This document shows, piece after piece, positions 16,645 through 25,181 of a DNA stretch of 39,451 nt; position 1 is the first letter of the stretch, and the number at the start of each line of letters is the position of its first letter. A program made the position numbers and the translations under genes. The stretch covers positions 1 to 39,451 of the forward strand of contig CALFTO010000124.1 in assembly GCA_937916195.1 (NCBI GenBank), given 5' to 3'. The notes below the pieces were generated by a model. That model worked only from the letters and a program-made list of their open reading frames with translations, did not search any database and was not told the origin of the DNA. This DNA comes from an uncultured Clostridia bacterium. Its GTDB lineage: Bacteria; Bacillota; Clostridia; Oscillospirales; Acutalibacteraceae.

Positions 16645-17937
16645 CTTTTTTTGTTTTATTAACTTTTCAACATCGCTGAGTTTAATACGCTTTGAAACGA
16701 TAAAGGTTTTGCGTTTTTGCTTGCCTTTATCAGTATCGTACTTACCTTTTTCTTTTTCCTCAGGTGAGAAAACACCGTAAGAAGAAGTAACAATTGTGCC
16801 GTCTTTGAGAACTACATTTCCGCAATAGCCTGTATCTGCATTTGCGCTGAGTGACGGTTTGTTCTGGTGGTCGAGATATGTATGGGCAATTTTAATTCTG
16901 TACTGACCCTCGTTTTGACTTTTAAGGTCGTCATAAGTACCTACCCAAGCAACCCAGCCCTCAGAATACCAAGTTTTCTGCCCTCCGTCTTTTCGCATTT
17001 TCTTAACCATCTGGCGATTACGCTCAATTGAACGGAAGGTGATAAAAAGTCTGCCGTCATCGGTATATTCTGCCTTATGGCGTTCACCATTAAGGCTTGC
17101 AGAAGCCTCAACGGGCTTTGACCAGGTTTCGCCCTCGTCCTGCGAGAAGATAAGAAGGCTTGTATTTCTCTTTTTATTACAACGGGCAATAAGACAAAGC
17201 TCGTCACCCTTGCCACAGTCTGAACGTACACACTCAACCTCGCAAATACCCGCATAAAGCTCAATATCGCGATACTGCGAAAGATAGGGCTCAGGCTTTG
17301 ACCAGTTATATTCGCCATTCTCATCAAAAGTGAGAATGGTTTTATAGTTTATAAAGCTACTGTCGTGAAAAATGCCCATCCACTTGTCAACAAACTCGCC
17401 GTTTTCTTTAAGGCGGGTTAAAGAAGCCATTGCAACAATGGGTATTAATGGCGTTTCGCTGTCGTTATCCCAAAAACGCTTAAATTCCGTCCAAGTCTTA
17501 CCCTCATCAAGAGAAATCGAGCTGTTAAATCCGCCGGGAGAAGACATACCGGGCCATTTTGAGTTTGCAGAAATGAGAATAAGCTTTTCTTCGCCGTTTT
17601 TTAACTGCAAGCGATAAACTGTGGGAGTTTCAAGAGATTTTTCCCAAGATGCAGGCTGATTTTCAATGGCTTTATTATATGTTTTTCCGCCGTCATCACT
17701 GATTTTTGAGATTATTGCACCCTTGCCGTGACCCTTTGGATAAAGAGTGAGAATATCACCGTTATTGAGAAGCACCGAATCGGGATGTCCGAGATATGCA
17801 CTGTGGTCATCAACAATTGTGTACTCATAGAGATATTCAAGTTCTTCGGGTGTATTTTCGGGCTTAACGCTTAAATCAACAAGAGGAATACTATAATAAT
17901 CGCATTTTTTAGGGAAAGGCTTTTTCTTGAATAACAT
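16630..17937 (-). CDS. BNR-repeat sialidase-like protein (cytoplasmic)
   Basis: 435 residues predicted as a six-bladed sialidase-fold propeller. Three Asp-box repeats (S-x-D-x-G-x-T-W/Y) are visible: SDDGGKTY (80-87), SLDEGKTW (142-149) and SQDEGETW (265-272). An Arg-rich segment (ITFRSIERNRQMVKK, about 309-323) could supply part of the arginine triad, but the triad cannot be confirmed by eye. No signal peptide: an intracellular enzyme acting on imported oligosaccharides, or another hydrolase with the same fold. The start lies 2 nt after the ROK kinase stop, so the two are one operon. Confidence 0.78.
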   Translation of the reverse strand: MLFKKKPFPKKCDYYSIPLVDLSVKPENTPEELEYLYEYTIVDDHSAYLGHPDSVLLNNGDILTLYPKGHGKGAIISKISDDGGKTYNKAIENQPASWEKSLETPTVYRLQLKNGEEKLILISANSKWPGMSSPGGFNSSISLDEGKTWTEFKRFWDNDSETPLIPIVAMASLTRLKENGEFVDKWMGIFHDSSFINYKTILTFDENGEYNWSKPEPYLSQYRDIELYAGICEVECVRSDCGKGDELCLIARCNKKRNTSLLIFSQDEGETWSKPVEASASLNGERHKAEYTDDGRLFITFRSIERNRQMVKKMRKDGGQKTWYSEGWVAWVGTYDDLKSQNEGQYRIKIAHTYLDHQNKPSLSANADTGYCGNVVLKDGTIVTSSYGVFSPEEKEKGKYDTDKGKQKRKTFIVSKRIKLSDVEKLIKQKKNCRL

Positions 17938-17939
17938 AA

Positions 17940-18845
17940 TTATTTATTCCAATTCTTTAATCTTTCACTTGCAAGCCAAGCCGCGCCAAGCATACCTGCC
18001 TTATTGCGAAGCTGTGCTTTTTCAATTCTTACGTGCTTATAGTTAGGCTCAAGCTGTGCATCAACCTTTTCACGGATATGACCGATAAGTAAATCCTCAG
18101 ACATAATGCCGCCGCCGAGCACAATAAGACTCGGGTTGAAGATGTAGCAAAGATTACGAAGACCCAATGCAATTTCATCTTCCCACTTATCAATTTCTTC
18201 AATAATAATGGGGTTTTTAAGATTTTCTTCTTTGAAGATTTCTCTGCCTGTCATTTTTTTACCCATACGCTCTGAAACTGAGTTTGTGAAAACTCGGCAA
18301 GCAGCATAAGCCTCATAGCAACCAATTCTGCCACAAGTACAAGGTCTGCCGTCTTTATGAGTTGCCATATGACCGAATTCGCCACCAGCATACTTTGAGC
18401 CACGATAAACATCACCGTTAATATAGATGCAACCACCTACACCTGTGCCGTAAGTAAGGCAAAGAAAATCGCTCTCGCCACGTGCCGCACCAAACTGTGC
18501 CTCACCAATTGCCGCACAGTTAACATCGTTGTCAACTGCAACCGGCACATTATATTTTTCTTCAAAAACTTCACGAAGCCTTGAATGATTATAGTTTGGA
18601 ATATTTGCAACACCATCATTTATAACACCGTTTGCAAAATCAACCTGACCTGCGGTTGAAATGCCGATTGCATCATACTGACCTTTATATTCTTCGAGTT
18701 TTGCCTCGATTGCTCTCATTACCATATTGTCAGTATCTTTATATGTGTTAGTTGGAAATTCTTCTGAAAAAAGAACCTCAAAATTCTCGTCAACCAAACC
18801 AAATTTGATAGCAGTTCCGCCAACATCAAAAGCTATAATCTTCAT
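17940..18845 (-). CDS. ROK-family sugar kinase
   Basis: 301 residues. The N-terminal ATP motif is FDVGGTAIKFG (6-16), the catalytic region VDNDVNCAA (104-112; Asp107), and the ROK zinc motif GEFGHM (155-160; His159) plus CTCGRIGCYE (169-178; Cys169, 171, 176). There is no N-terminal helix-turn-helix, so it is a kinase and not a repressor. Candidates are glucokinase or N-acetylmannosamine kinase; the adjacent sialidase-like gene favours an amino-sugar substrate, but no lyase or epimerase gene is in the window. AAGGAGATAT precedes the ATG at a good distance. Confidence 0.88.
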   Translation of the reverse strand: MKIIAFDVGGTAIKFGLVDENFEVLFSEEFPTNTYKDTDNMVMRAIEAKLEEYKGQYDAIGISTAGQVDFANGVINDGVANIPNYNHSRLREVFEEKYNVPVAVDNDVNCAAIGEAQFGAARGESDFLCLTYGTGVGGCIYINGDVYRGSKYAGGEFGHMATHKDGRPCTCGRIGCYEAYAACRVFTNSVSERMGKKMTGREIFKEENLKNPIIIEEIDKWEDEIALGLRNLCYIFNPSLIVLGGGIMSEDLLIGHIREKVDAQLEPNYKHVRIEKAQLRNKAGMLGAAWLASERLKNWNK

Positions 18846-18885
18846 AAAATATATCTCCTTGAATTATTGTTAGTTATTCTTTTAG

Positions 18886-18914
18886 ATTATATAATACATT
18901 TTAATATTTTACAA
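18886..18914 (-). promoter_or_regulatory. Promoter of the ROK-sialidase operon
   Basis: On the minus strand, TTGTAA (18914-18909), a 17-nt spacer and a perfect TATAAT (18891-18886), 40 bp ahead of the ROK start. Confidence 0.6.
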
Positions 18915-19013
18915 TAAAAATTGAAAAAAAGTTATTGAAATATAAGACTTATGACTGTAATGACAAAATAACTATCCGTATTTTGTACATTTTGTAAATT
19001 TTTAAAAATAGGC

Positions 19014-19042
19014 TTGTATATTTTGATAAAATAGTATAAAAT
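19014..19042 (+). promoter_or_regulatory. Promoter of the parvulin foldase gene
   Basis: TTGTAT (19014-19019), a 17-nt spacer and TAAAAT (19037-19042). This leaves a leader of about 70 nt before the ATG at 19119. Confidence 0.45.
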
Positions 19043-19118
19043 AGATGCATTAATGTAAAGAAGTATGCTTATTTTTTACATTCAATCGTAAATCAATAAA
19101 CAAAAGGTGGTTTTTCCC

Positions 19119-20927
19119 ATGGAAAACAACAACAAAACTCAAGCGGAACTTTACCGCGAGGAGCGTAAAGAGAGACTTGCCAAGGCAGCTGCTAAAAAGG
19201 CAAAGAAGTCTCCCGCAGTTGAAAAGACAAAGAAAATCTTAACTAAAGTAATTGCAATCGTACTTGCAGTTGTAATCGGTTTGGGTGCAATCTTTGCAAC
19301 ACTCAACTTCTTCGGCATTCCTCAAAAGGCTCTTAAGGTAACAGTTGATAATACTGATTACAAATTCTCACTTGCAGAGTATAATTTCTATTATTATTCT
19401 CTTGTAATGAATTACACATCAACAGCATATCAGTATGACAGCTACTACGGAGAGGGTTCAGGTATTACATATCTCGGATATGACTACAAAAAAGCTCCCG
19501 ATAAGCAGGAATATACTGATGAAATGTCTTCAATGGCAGGTTATACTCTTGAAGACCTTGGCAACCCCGAAGACCCAACTTGGGCAGACGTTTTCAGAGT
19601 TTCTGCTGTTAACCAGATTATTCAGGTTAAATTCGCTTCATCAAAGGCTAAAGAAATGGGCTTAAAGCTTACTGAAGAAGAAGAGAAAGATATCGATGAA
19701 CAAATCGACTCATTGCGTACAACAGCAAAGAACAACGACTTTTCTCTTGACCGTTATCTTCGCTCACAGTATGGTAACGGTATTACAGAAAAGCTCTTGA
19801 AGCAAATGTATGTTGAGCAGACTCTTGCTACAAATTACTTCACTACTATTCAGGAAGATACTCTTGAAGCAATTACAGACGAGCAGGTTAACACAAGATA
19901 CAATGAAAACAAAGATGATTATGATATTGCTTCAGCAAGAATCTATGCATTTGAATTTGATGCTGATGTAGCTGACGACGCAACAGAAGAAGAAAAGAAA
20001 GCCGCTGAAGAAAAGGCTAAAAAAGAAGCAAAATCGAAGGCAGACGCATTTATCGCAGAAGTAACTGACGAAACATCTTTCCTTAAGCAAGCAGAGCTTA
20101 CATTAAAACTTGAAGGTAAAGATAAAGACGATGATAGCGATAGCGAGGATAAAACTGACCTTAGCACAAAAGCTGACAAAAACACAAAAGCTGAAGATAT
20201 GACTTTCGCTGATTTTGATAGCGTTTGCGGTGATATTTCAAATTGGATTTTTGACGACACAAGAAAAGCAGGCGACAAAGAAGTTGTTTATTGTGATGAC
20301 GGAGCTTACTATGCTGTTCTTATGCTTGAGCCCGCTCACAAAGACACAACAATCGTTTCAAACGATGTAAGACACATTCTTGTTCAGTTCCCTGAAAAGA
20401 ATACCGATGGTAGTGACACAACAACAAAAGACGAAGACGGAAATACAAAGACAAACATCACAAAAGAAACAAAGGCTGAAACAAAAGCTGAAGCTCAGAA
20501 AATTCTTGACGAATACCTCAAGAATCCAACAGAAGAAAACTTCATTGCTCTCACAAAGAAGCACACTGATGATGTTGATTCAGAAGGAAACCCCAACAAC
20601 GACGGTCTTTACGAAGATGTTGCTGATAACGGACAGTATGTTGAAGCATTCACTAAATGGGCAGTAGACGCAAAACGCAAGCCCGGTGACACAGGTATTG
20701 TTGAAACAGAATATGGCTATCATATTATGTACTATGTAAGTGCAGGCAACCAGACATGGTTTGAAACTGTAAAGAATGAAATTTACGAAGAGAACTACAC
20801 CGCTGCTACTGATGCACTTCTTGAAGAGTATTATAAAGCAGTAAACAATGATTCGCTTATTATTAACTGGGCAACAAAAGACCAGAATGAGCTTATCTCA
20901 ACAATGATTGCTTACAACTTCTCATAA
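19119..20927 (+). CDS. Membrane-anchored parvulin-type peptidyl-prolyl isomerase (PrsA-like)
   Basis: 602 residues from the ATG at 19119 (AAAGGTGG 8 nt upstream; an in-frame GTG at 19107 overlaps that site). A basic cytoplasmic N-terminus (1-40) is followed by one membrane helix (about 41-64) with no lipobox Cys, a SurA-N-like helical region, and a PpiC domain from about residue 416 (VSNDVRHILVQF) to about 540 (KPGDTGIVETEYGYHIMYYV). A very acidic insert (KDDDSDSEDK) and a Thr/Lys/Glu-rich insert inside the PpiC domain (residues about 430-460) make it longer than PrsA. It probably helps fold secreted proteins outside the membrane. Stands alone, with a terminator after it. Confidence 0.85.
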   Translation: MENNNKTQAELYREERKERLAKAAAKKAKKSPAVEKTKKILTKVIAIVLAVVIGLGAIFATLNFFGIPQKALKVTVDNTDYKFSLAEYNFYYYSLVMNYTSTAYQYDSYYGEGSGITYLGYDYKKAPDKQEYTDEMSSMAGYTLEDLGNPEDPTWADVFRVSAVNQIIQVKFASSKAKEMGLKLTEEEEKDIDEQIDSLRTTAKNNDFSLDRYLRSQYGNGITEKLLKQMYVEQTLATNYFTTIQEDTLEAITDEQVNTRYNENKDDYDIASARIYAFEFDADVADDATEEEKKAAEEKAKKEAKSKADAFIAEVTDETSFLKQAELTLKLEGKDKDDDSDSEDKTDLSTKADKNTKAEDMTFADFDSVCGDISNWIFDDTRKAGDKEVVYCDDGAYYAVLMLEPAHKDTTIVSNDVRHILVQFPEKNTDGSDTTTKDEDGNTKTNITKETKAETKAEAQKILDEYLKNPTEENFIALTKKHTDDVDSEGNPNNDGLYEDVADNGQYVEAFTKWAVDAKRKPGDTGIVETEYGYHIMYYVSAGNQTWFETVKNEIYEENYTAATDALLEEYYKAVNNDSLIINWATKDQNELISTMIAYNFS

Positions 20928-20937
20928 GAAAAAGATT

Positions 20938-20972
20938 AACCGCTCTGCTGAAAAGCAGGGCGGTTATTTTTT
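20938..20972 (+). terminator. Terminator of the foldase gene
   Basis: A 12-bp stem (20938-20949 with 20954-20965, one G-U pair) closed by a GAAA tetraloop and followed by ATTTTTT. Confidence 0.9.
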
Positions 20973-20980
20973 ACCTTTTA

Positions 20981-22117
20981 TTATTTCTTTTTCTTAATTA
21001 TTTTATATGCTGCCACGGTTGTGCCGACTGCGGCGGCTATTGGAAGCACCTTTGTTTTTGCGAGGTGTTTAACCGAATCAACACTTGTAGGGGCATAGGT
21101 GTAAAAGCCGTGCTTTAATTTACTGCCGATATCAAAGTTCTCTAAATCTTCAACCGTGAGAGTTGTAGTTGTGAAATCGGCGGGGTTATTCTCGTCAAAG
21201 TCGAAAAGGCGCACTCCCCTTTTCTTGCCGGGACCATAAACATTAAAGCCACAGCCTTGGGTATATCCCATTTTCATTCCGTTATATTCGCCTACAAAAG
21301 AGTTATTATGGTCGTGACCGAAGAACATCGCGAATACATCGCCTTTTTCGTTCATAACCTCAAACTGACCGCCATTTTCTTTTGGAATACTCGGTGTTTC
21401 ACCGCAGAATGAGCGTTCATCAATTGTAACTCTTTCGGGGTTCATTACGTAATATTTACCTGCATATTGGCGGAAACCTTGCGCTGCACCCTCAGTACCC
21501 TTGGGAACTTCAATAAGTAATTCATAAATTTCGGGTACGGGAATATGCTGAAATACGATTGATGGAACATAATCGCCATTTTCTTTTTTAAGCTTGTCCC
21601 TTGTATTTTTATACCATTCAAGCTGATTTTCATGCACATGGTCGCAAGTGCCGTCAAGAGTAGCAGTAAGACTGTCAACAAGATAAACATTAAGCTTTGT
21701 TTTACCGTCTTCGCCCTTAATTTCAAGGTTATGATTGCAATAGCCCTCTATTTCGTCATCAGCGTTATATGCTACACAATTTGAGTGTGATTTATAAATC
21801 TCAAACTGCTCTTGTTTAGAGATTGAAAACGCCTGGTCATCGTGATTACCGAAAACAAATGTAAAGGGAATTCCCGTCTCGGCAAGAGGCGCTAAAAAGG
21901 AATTGATGCAAGTCATAACCTTATTCTTTGCATCACCGCCGTAAAGATAAAAGCCATAGCCTTTAATCTGGTCGCCCGTGAAAACAACAAGGTCGGGCTT
22001 TGCTACCTTTAAAGCCTCGCGGATAAAACGCACCGTTGCATCAGAGGTTTTCTGTGTATCCTGAACATCGGCAATCTGCATTATGCGGAATTTACCATTA
22101 TTGAATTTCAAATCCAT
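20981..22117 (-). CDS. Calcineurin-like metallophosphoesterase with C-terminal membrane tail
   Basis: 378 residues from the ATG at 22117 (GGTGATGATT upstream); the extra residues of the longer frame would be encoded by the pckG terminator. Metal-binding motifs in order: IADVQD (16-20 region, Asp17), FTGDQIKG, FGNHDDQ, FQHIPVPE and FGHDHNN. The order and the HIPVPE/GHDHNN blocks resemble Dcr2/PAP29-like phosphatases. The first motif has Gln where D-x-H is usual. A hydrophobic helix with a Lys-rich end (VLPIAAAVGTTVAAYKIIKKKK) closes the protein, so it may be anchored from its C-terminus with the enzyme in the cytoplasm. Substrate unknown. Confidence 0.83.
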   Translation of the reverse strand: MDLKFNNGKFRIMQIADVQDTQKTSDATVRFIREALKVAKPDLVVFTGDQIKGYGFYLYGGDAKNKVMTCINSFLAPLAETGIPFTFVFGNHDDQAFSISKQEQFEIYKSHSNCVAYNADDEIEGYCNHNLEIKGEDGKTKLNVYLVDSLTATLDGTCDHVHENQLEWYKNTRDKLKKENGDYVPSIVFQHIPVPEIYELLIEVPKGTEGAAQGFRQYAGKYYVMNPERVTIDERSFCGETPSIPKENGGQFEVMNEKGDVFAMFFGHDHNNSFVGEYNGMKMGYTQGCGFNVYGPGKKRGVRLFDFDENNPADFTTTTLTVEDLENFDIGSKLKHGFYTYAPTSVDSVKHLAKTKVLPIAAAVGTTVAAYKIIKKKK

Positions 22118-22139
22118 AATCATCACCAATATTAGTATA

Positions 22140-22177
22140 ACAAAAAGAACCGCCTTTTTCAAGACGGTTCTTTTTAT
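22140..22177 (-). terminator. Terminator of pckG
   Basis: A 12-bp stem (22145-22156 with 22161-22172, one G-U pair) has a 4-nt loop and, on the minus strand, a following TTTTTG run. It starts 16 nt after the pckG stop. Confidence 0.88.
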
Positions 22178-22187
22178 TATTTAATAT

Positions 22188-23978
22188 TTATTTAAGGTTT
22201 GCTTTGAGTGTTTCAAGCTCGTCTTTAAGTGTTTCGGGAAGTCTGTCGCCAAACTTAGCGTAGAATTCGCCAATACCCTCTGCTTCCTGAGCCCAAAGAG
22301 CCTTGTCAACGTCAAGAATGCTCTCAAGTGACTCAACAGTTACTTCGTCCTCAAGACCTTCAAGGTTGATGTCCTTAGCATAGGGAAGATAACCGATAGC
22401 TGTTTCCTGAGCGTCAACTTCGCCCTCGCAACGCTTGATAATCCATTCAAGAACACGAAGGTTGTCACCGAAGCCCGGCCACATAAAGTTGCCTTCGTCA
22501 TCTTTTCTAAACCAGTTAACGTTGAAGATTTTAGGAGCTTTATCAGCATCAAGTGTCTTACCGATGTCAATCCAGTGCTGCCAATAGTCACCCATATTGT
22601 AACCACAGAATGGAAGCATAGCCATTGGGTCACGACGAACAACACCAACTGCACCCGCTGCAGCAGCTGTTGTTTCAGAAGCCATAATTGAGCCTACGAA
22701 TACACCGTGGTTCCAGTCACGTGACTGATATACAAGTGGAGCAAGCTTTGCACGTCTGCCACCGAATACGAAAGCAGAAATGGGAACACCTGCGGGATTT
22801 TCAAATTCTGAGCTGATGCAGGGGCAGTTTACAGCGGGAGCTGTGAAACGGCTGTTGGGGTGAGCAAGGTTTTTGCCCTCTGCCTTCCATTCTACACCGT
22901 TTGTCTTAATTCCTGTCCACTCTTCTGCATTAACGGGAGGATTCTTGTCAAGACCTTCCCACCAAACTGTGTTGTCGTCAAGGTTACGAGCAACGTTTGT
23001 AAAGATTGTGCCCTTCTTAGTTGAAGCAAGAGCATTGGGATTTGACTTAACGTTTGTACCGGGAGCAACACCGAAGAATCCGTTTTCAGGGTTGATAGCA
23101 TAAAGTCTGCCGTCAGGACCTTTTCTAATCCAAGAAATATCGTCGCCTACGCACCATACTTTGTAGCCTTTTGCAAGGTATCCTTCAGGTGGAATAAGCA
23201 TAGCAAGGTTTGTTTTACCGCAAGCTGAGGGGAATGCAGCACAGATGTACTTAACCTCGCCCTTGGGGTTTTCAATACCGAGAATGAGCATATGCTCTGC
23301 CTGCCAGCCTTCGTTCTTACCCTGATATGAAGCAATACGAAGAGCGAAGCACTTTTTACCGAGAAGAACGTTTCCGCCGTAACCTGAGTTTACTGAAATG
23401 ATTGTGTTATCTTCGGGGAACTGGCAAATCCATCTCTTTTCGGGGTCAATGTCACACTTGCAGTGAAGACCACGTACCCAGTCGTTACTCTCGTCGCCAA
23501 AAGCTTCCATAACCTTTGTGCCAACACGAGTCATAATAAGCATATTGAGTACAACATAGATTGAGTCTGTAAGCTCAATACCTACTTTTGCAAGAGGTGA
23601 GCCAACGGGGCCCATTGAATAAGGGATAACATACATTGTTCTGCCCTTGTAGCTGTCTTTTGCAATATCATAAAGCATTGCGTATGCTTTTTCGGGGTCC
23701 ATCCAGTGATTTGTTGGGCCTGCATCTTCCTCTTTCTTTGAGCAGATGAGAGTTCTGTCTTCAACACGAGCAACGTCTGTTGGGTGTGTTCTGTGATAGT
23801 AGCAATCGGGAAGAAGCTCCTGATTAAGCTTTACCATTTCACCTGTTGCGCAAGCCTCTGCACGAAGAGCCTCTGTCTGCTCTTCTGAGCCGTCAATCCA
23901 AACAACCTTGTCGGGATTTACAAGTGCAATCTGCTTGTCAATCCACTCAAGAATTGACTTGTTCTTTGTAAGTGCCAT
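22188..23978 (-). CDS. pckG: Phosphoenolpyruvate carboxykinase (GTP)
   Basis: 596 residues, the length of GTP-dependent PEPCK. It interconverts oxaloacetate + GTP and PEP + CO2 + GDP; in anaerobes it often runs toward oxaloacetate. Motifs are NSGYGGN (197-203), the P-loop FPSACGKTN (249-257), the metal-binding VGDDISWIRKGPDG segment, and FGGRRAKLAPLVYQSRDWNHGVF. The start has AAAGGAG about 9 nt upstream. Monocistronic with a strong promoter and a 16-bp perfect palindrome just upstream of it, so probably regulated by a carbon-source-responsive factor. Confidence 0.96.
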   Translation of the reverse strand: MALTKNKSILEWIDKQIALVNPDKVVWIDGSEEQTEALRAEACATGEMVKLNQELLPDCYYHRTHPTDVARVEDRTLICSKKEEDAGPTNHWMDPEKAYAMLYDIAKDSYKGRTMYVIPYSMGPVGSPLAKVGIELTDSIYVVLNMLIMTRVGTKVMEAFGDESNDWVRGLHCKCDIDPEKRWICQFPEDNTIISVNSGYGGNVLLGKKCFALRIASYQGKNEGWQAEHMLILGIENPKGEVKYICAAFPSACGKTNLAMLIPPEGYLAKGYKVWCVGDDISWIRKGPDGRLYAINPENGFFGVAPGTNVKSNPNALASTKKGTIFTNVARNLDDNTVWWEGLDKNPPVNAEEWTGIKTNGVEWKAEGKNLAHPNSRFTAPAVNCPCISSEFENPAGVPISAFVFGGRRAKLAPLVYQSRDWNHGVFVGSIMASETTAAAAGAVGVVRRDPMAMLPFCGYNMGDYWQHWIDIGKTLDADKAPKIFNVNWFRKDDEGNFMWPGFGDNLRVLEWIIKRCEGEVDAQETAIGYLPYAKDINLEGLEDEVTVESLESILDVDKALWAQEAEGIGEFYAKFGDRLPETLKDELETLKANLK

Positions 23979-24055
23979 AATACCTTACTCCTTTATTAAA
24001 ATTTCAATTTTTTGAAAAAATTACCAAACTACCCAATTTAACTTTGGTATGAATA

Positions 24056-24084
24056 ATTATATCCTAAATCTTGCATTTTTTCAA
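24056..24084 (-). promoter_or_regulatory. Promoter of pckG
   Basis: On the minus strand, TTGAAA (24084-24079), a 17-nt spacer and a perfect TATAAT (24061-24056), leaving a leader of about 70 nt. Confidence 0.65.
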
Positions 24085-24089
24085 TGGTT

Positions 24090-24105
24090 AAAATGTTAAC
24101 ATTTT
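24090..24105. promoter_or_regulatory. Perfect 16-bp palindrome upstream of the pckG promoter
   Basis: AAAATGTTAACATTTT is a perfect inverted repeat placed 5 bp upstream of the -35 element, centred near -42, where an activator would bind. A further inverted repeat, TGTATAT-TAT-ATATACA, is at 24129-24145. The binding protein is unknown. Confidence 0.45.
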
Positions 24106-24159
24106 ATCAAATAAATATTACCAAATTCTGTATATTATATATACAATTAATAGAAAGAT

Positions 24160-25179
24160 TTAATTTTTGTATTCTTCACGGATATCTGCGGTAGCTTTAC
24201 CATTCAAATCCATTTGGGCAATTGTACCCTTTAAAAATTCAAAATAGCCCTGTGCACCAACCATTGCGCCGTTGTCACCGCAAAGGGATAAATCGGGTAA
24301 ATACAAATCCCAGCCCTTTTCTTTTGCGAGTTTTTCCACACGGGCACGAAGCACAGAATTCGCAGAAACACCGCCTGCCAATACGAGTGTTTTTTCATTA
24401 TGAATTTCCATTGCCTTTTCGGTATTTTCGGCAAGTGAATTTACAACCGCATTGATAAATGATGCACCAACATCTGCGGGGTTTAGCTCCTCGCCCTTTT
24501 GCTCTGCATTGTGAACAAGGTTGATAACCGAGGTTTTAAGTCCCGAAAAGCTGAAATCAAGTGGACTGCCGTCAACACGTGGTTTTGGGAATTTATATTT
24601 TGTATTATCCCCATTTTTTGCAATTTTATCAAGATTTACACCACCCGGATACGGAAGTCCGAGAGTGCGTGCGGCTTTATCCATCGCCTCGCCTGCCGCA
24701 TCATCGCGAGTACGCCCGATGACCTCAAAATCGGTGTAATCATTCACCTTGCAAAGCAGAGTGTTACCACCCGACACAACAAGACACATAAATGGTGGTT
24801 TCAAATCTTTATGAGTGATATAATTAGCCGCAATATGCGAGCGAAGATGATGAACGGGAACAAGAGGTTTTCCGCTTGCAAGTGCGAGACCTTTTGCATA
24901 ATTCACGCCAACAAGCAACGCACCGATAAGACCTGGTGCATAGGTTACAGCGATTGCGTCAACATCTTGAAGTGTGCAGTTTGCATCACCGAGCGCCTTT
25001 TCAACCACCCAAGAGATATTTTCGGTATGTAAGCGTGAAGCGATTTCGGGCACAACGCCTCCGAATATCTTATGCTTTTCAATTTGAGTTGACACCACAT
25101 TTGACAAAATTTCGCGACCGTTTTCAATTACGGCAGCGGCAGTTTCGTCACAGGAGCTTTCAATTGCTAAAATTTTCAT
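24160..25179 (-). CDS. tsaD: tRNA N6-adenosine threonylcarbamoyltransferase
   Basis: 339 residues, full length for TsaD (Gcp/Kae1). It transfers the threonylcarbamoyl group to A37 of ANN-decoding tRNAs. Visible are MKILAIESSCDETAAAVI at the N-terminus, VPEIASRLHTENI, the iron-binding H-x3-H (VHHLRSHIAAN; His111 and His115), VVSGGNTLL, and LCGDNGAMVG at the C-terminus carrying the third metal ligand Asp. Starts 2 nt after the stop of the phosphatase-RimI fusion; third in the polA operon. The usual partners tsaB and tsaE are not in the window. Confidence 0.97.
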   Translation of the reverse strand: MKILAIESSCDETAAAVIENGREILSNVVSTQIEKHKIFGGVVPEIASRLHTENISWVVEKALGDANCTLQDVDAIAVTYAPGLIGALLVGVNYAKGLALASGKPLVPVHHLRSHIAANYITHKDLKPPFMCLVVSGGNTLLCKVNDYTDFEVIGRTRDDAAGEAMDKAARTLGLPYPGGVNLDKIAKNGDNTKYKFPKPRVDGSPLDFSFSGLKTSVINLVHNAEQKGEELNPADVGASFINAVVNSLAENTEKAMEIHNEKTLVLAGGVSANSVLRARVEKLAKEKGWDLYLPDLSLCGDNGAMVGAQGYFEFLKGTIAQMDLNGKATADIREEYKN

Positions 25180-25181
25180 AA

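Noticed and set aside
22118..22162. N-terminal extension of the metallophosphoesterase that looks like a hydrophobic signal sequence
   Set aside because: The codons lie within the pckG terminator hairpin and a better ribosome site precedes the ATG at 22117.
24499..25032. 177-aa frame on the plus strand inside tsaD
   Set aside because: Antisense shadow of the conserved tsaD gene; composition is not protein-like.
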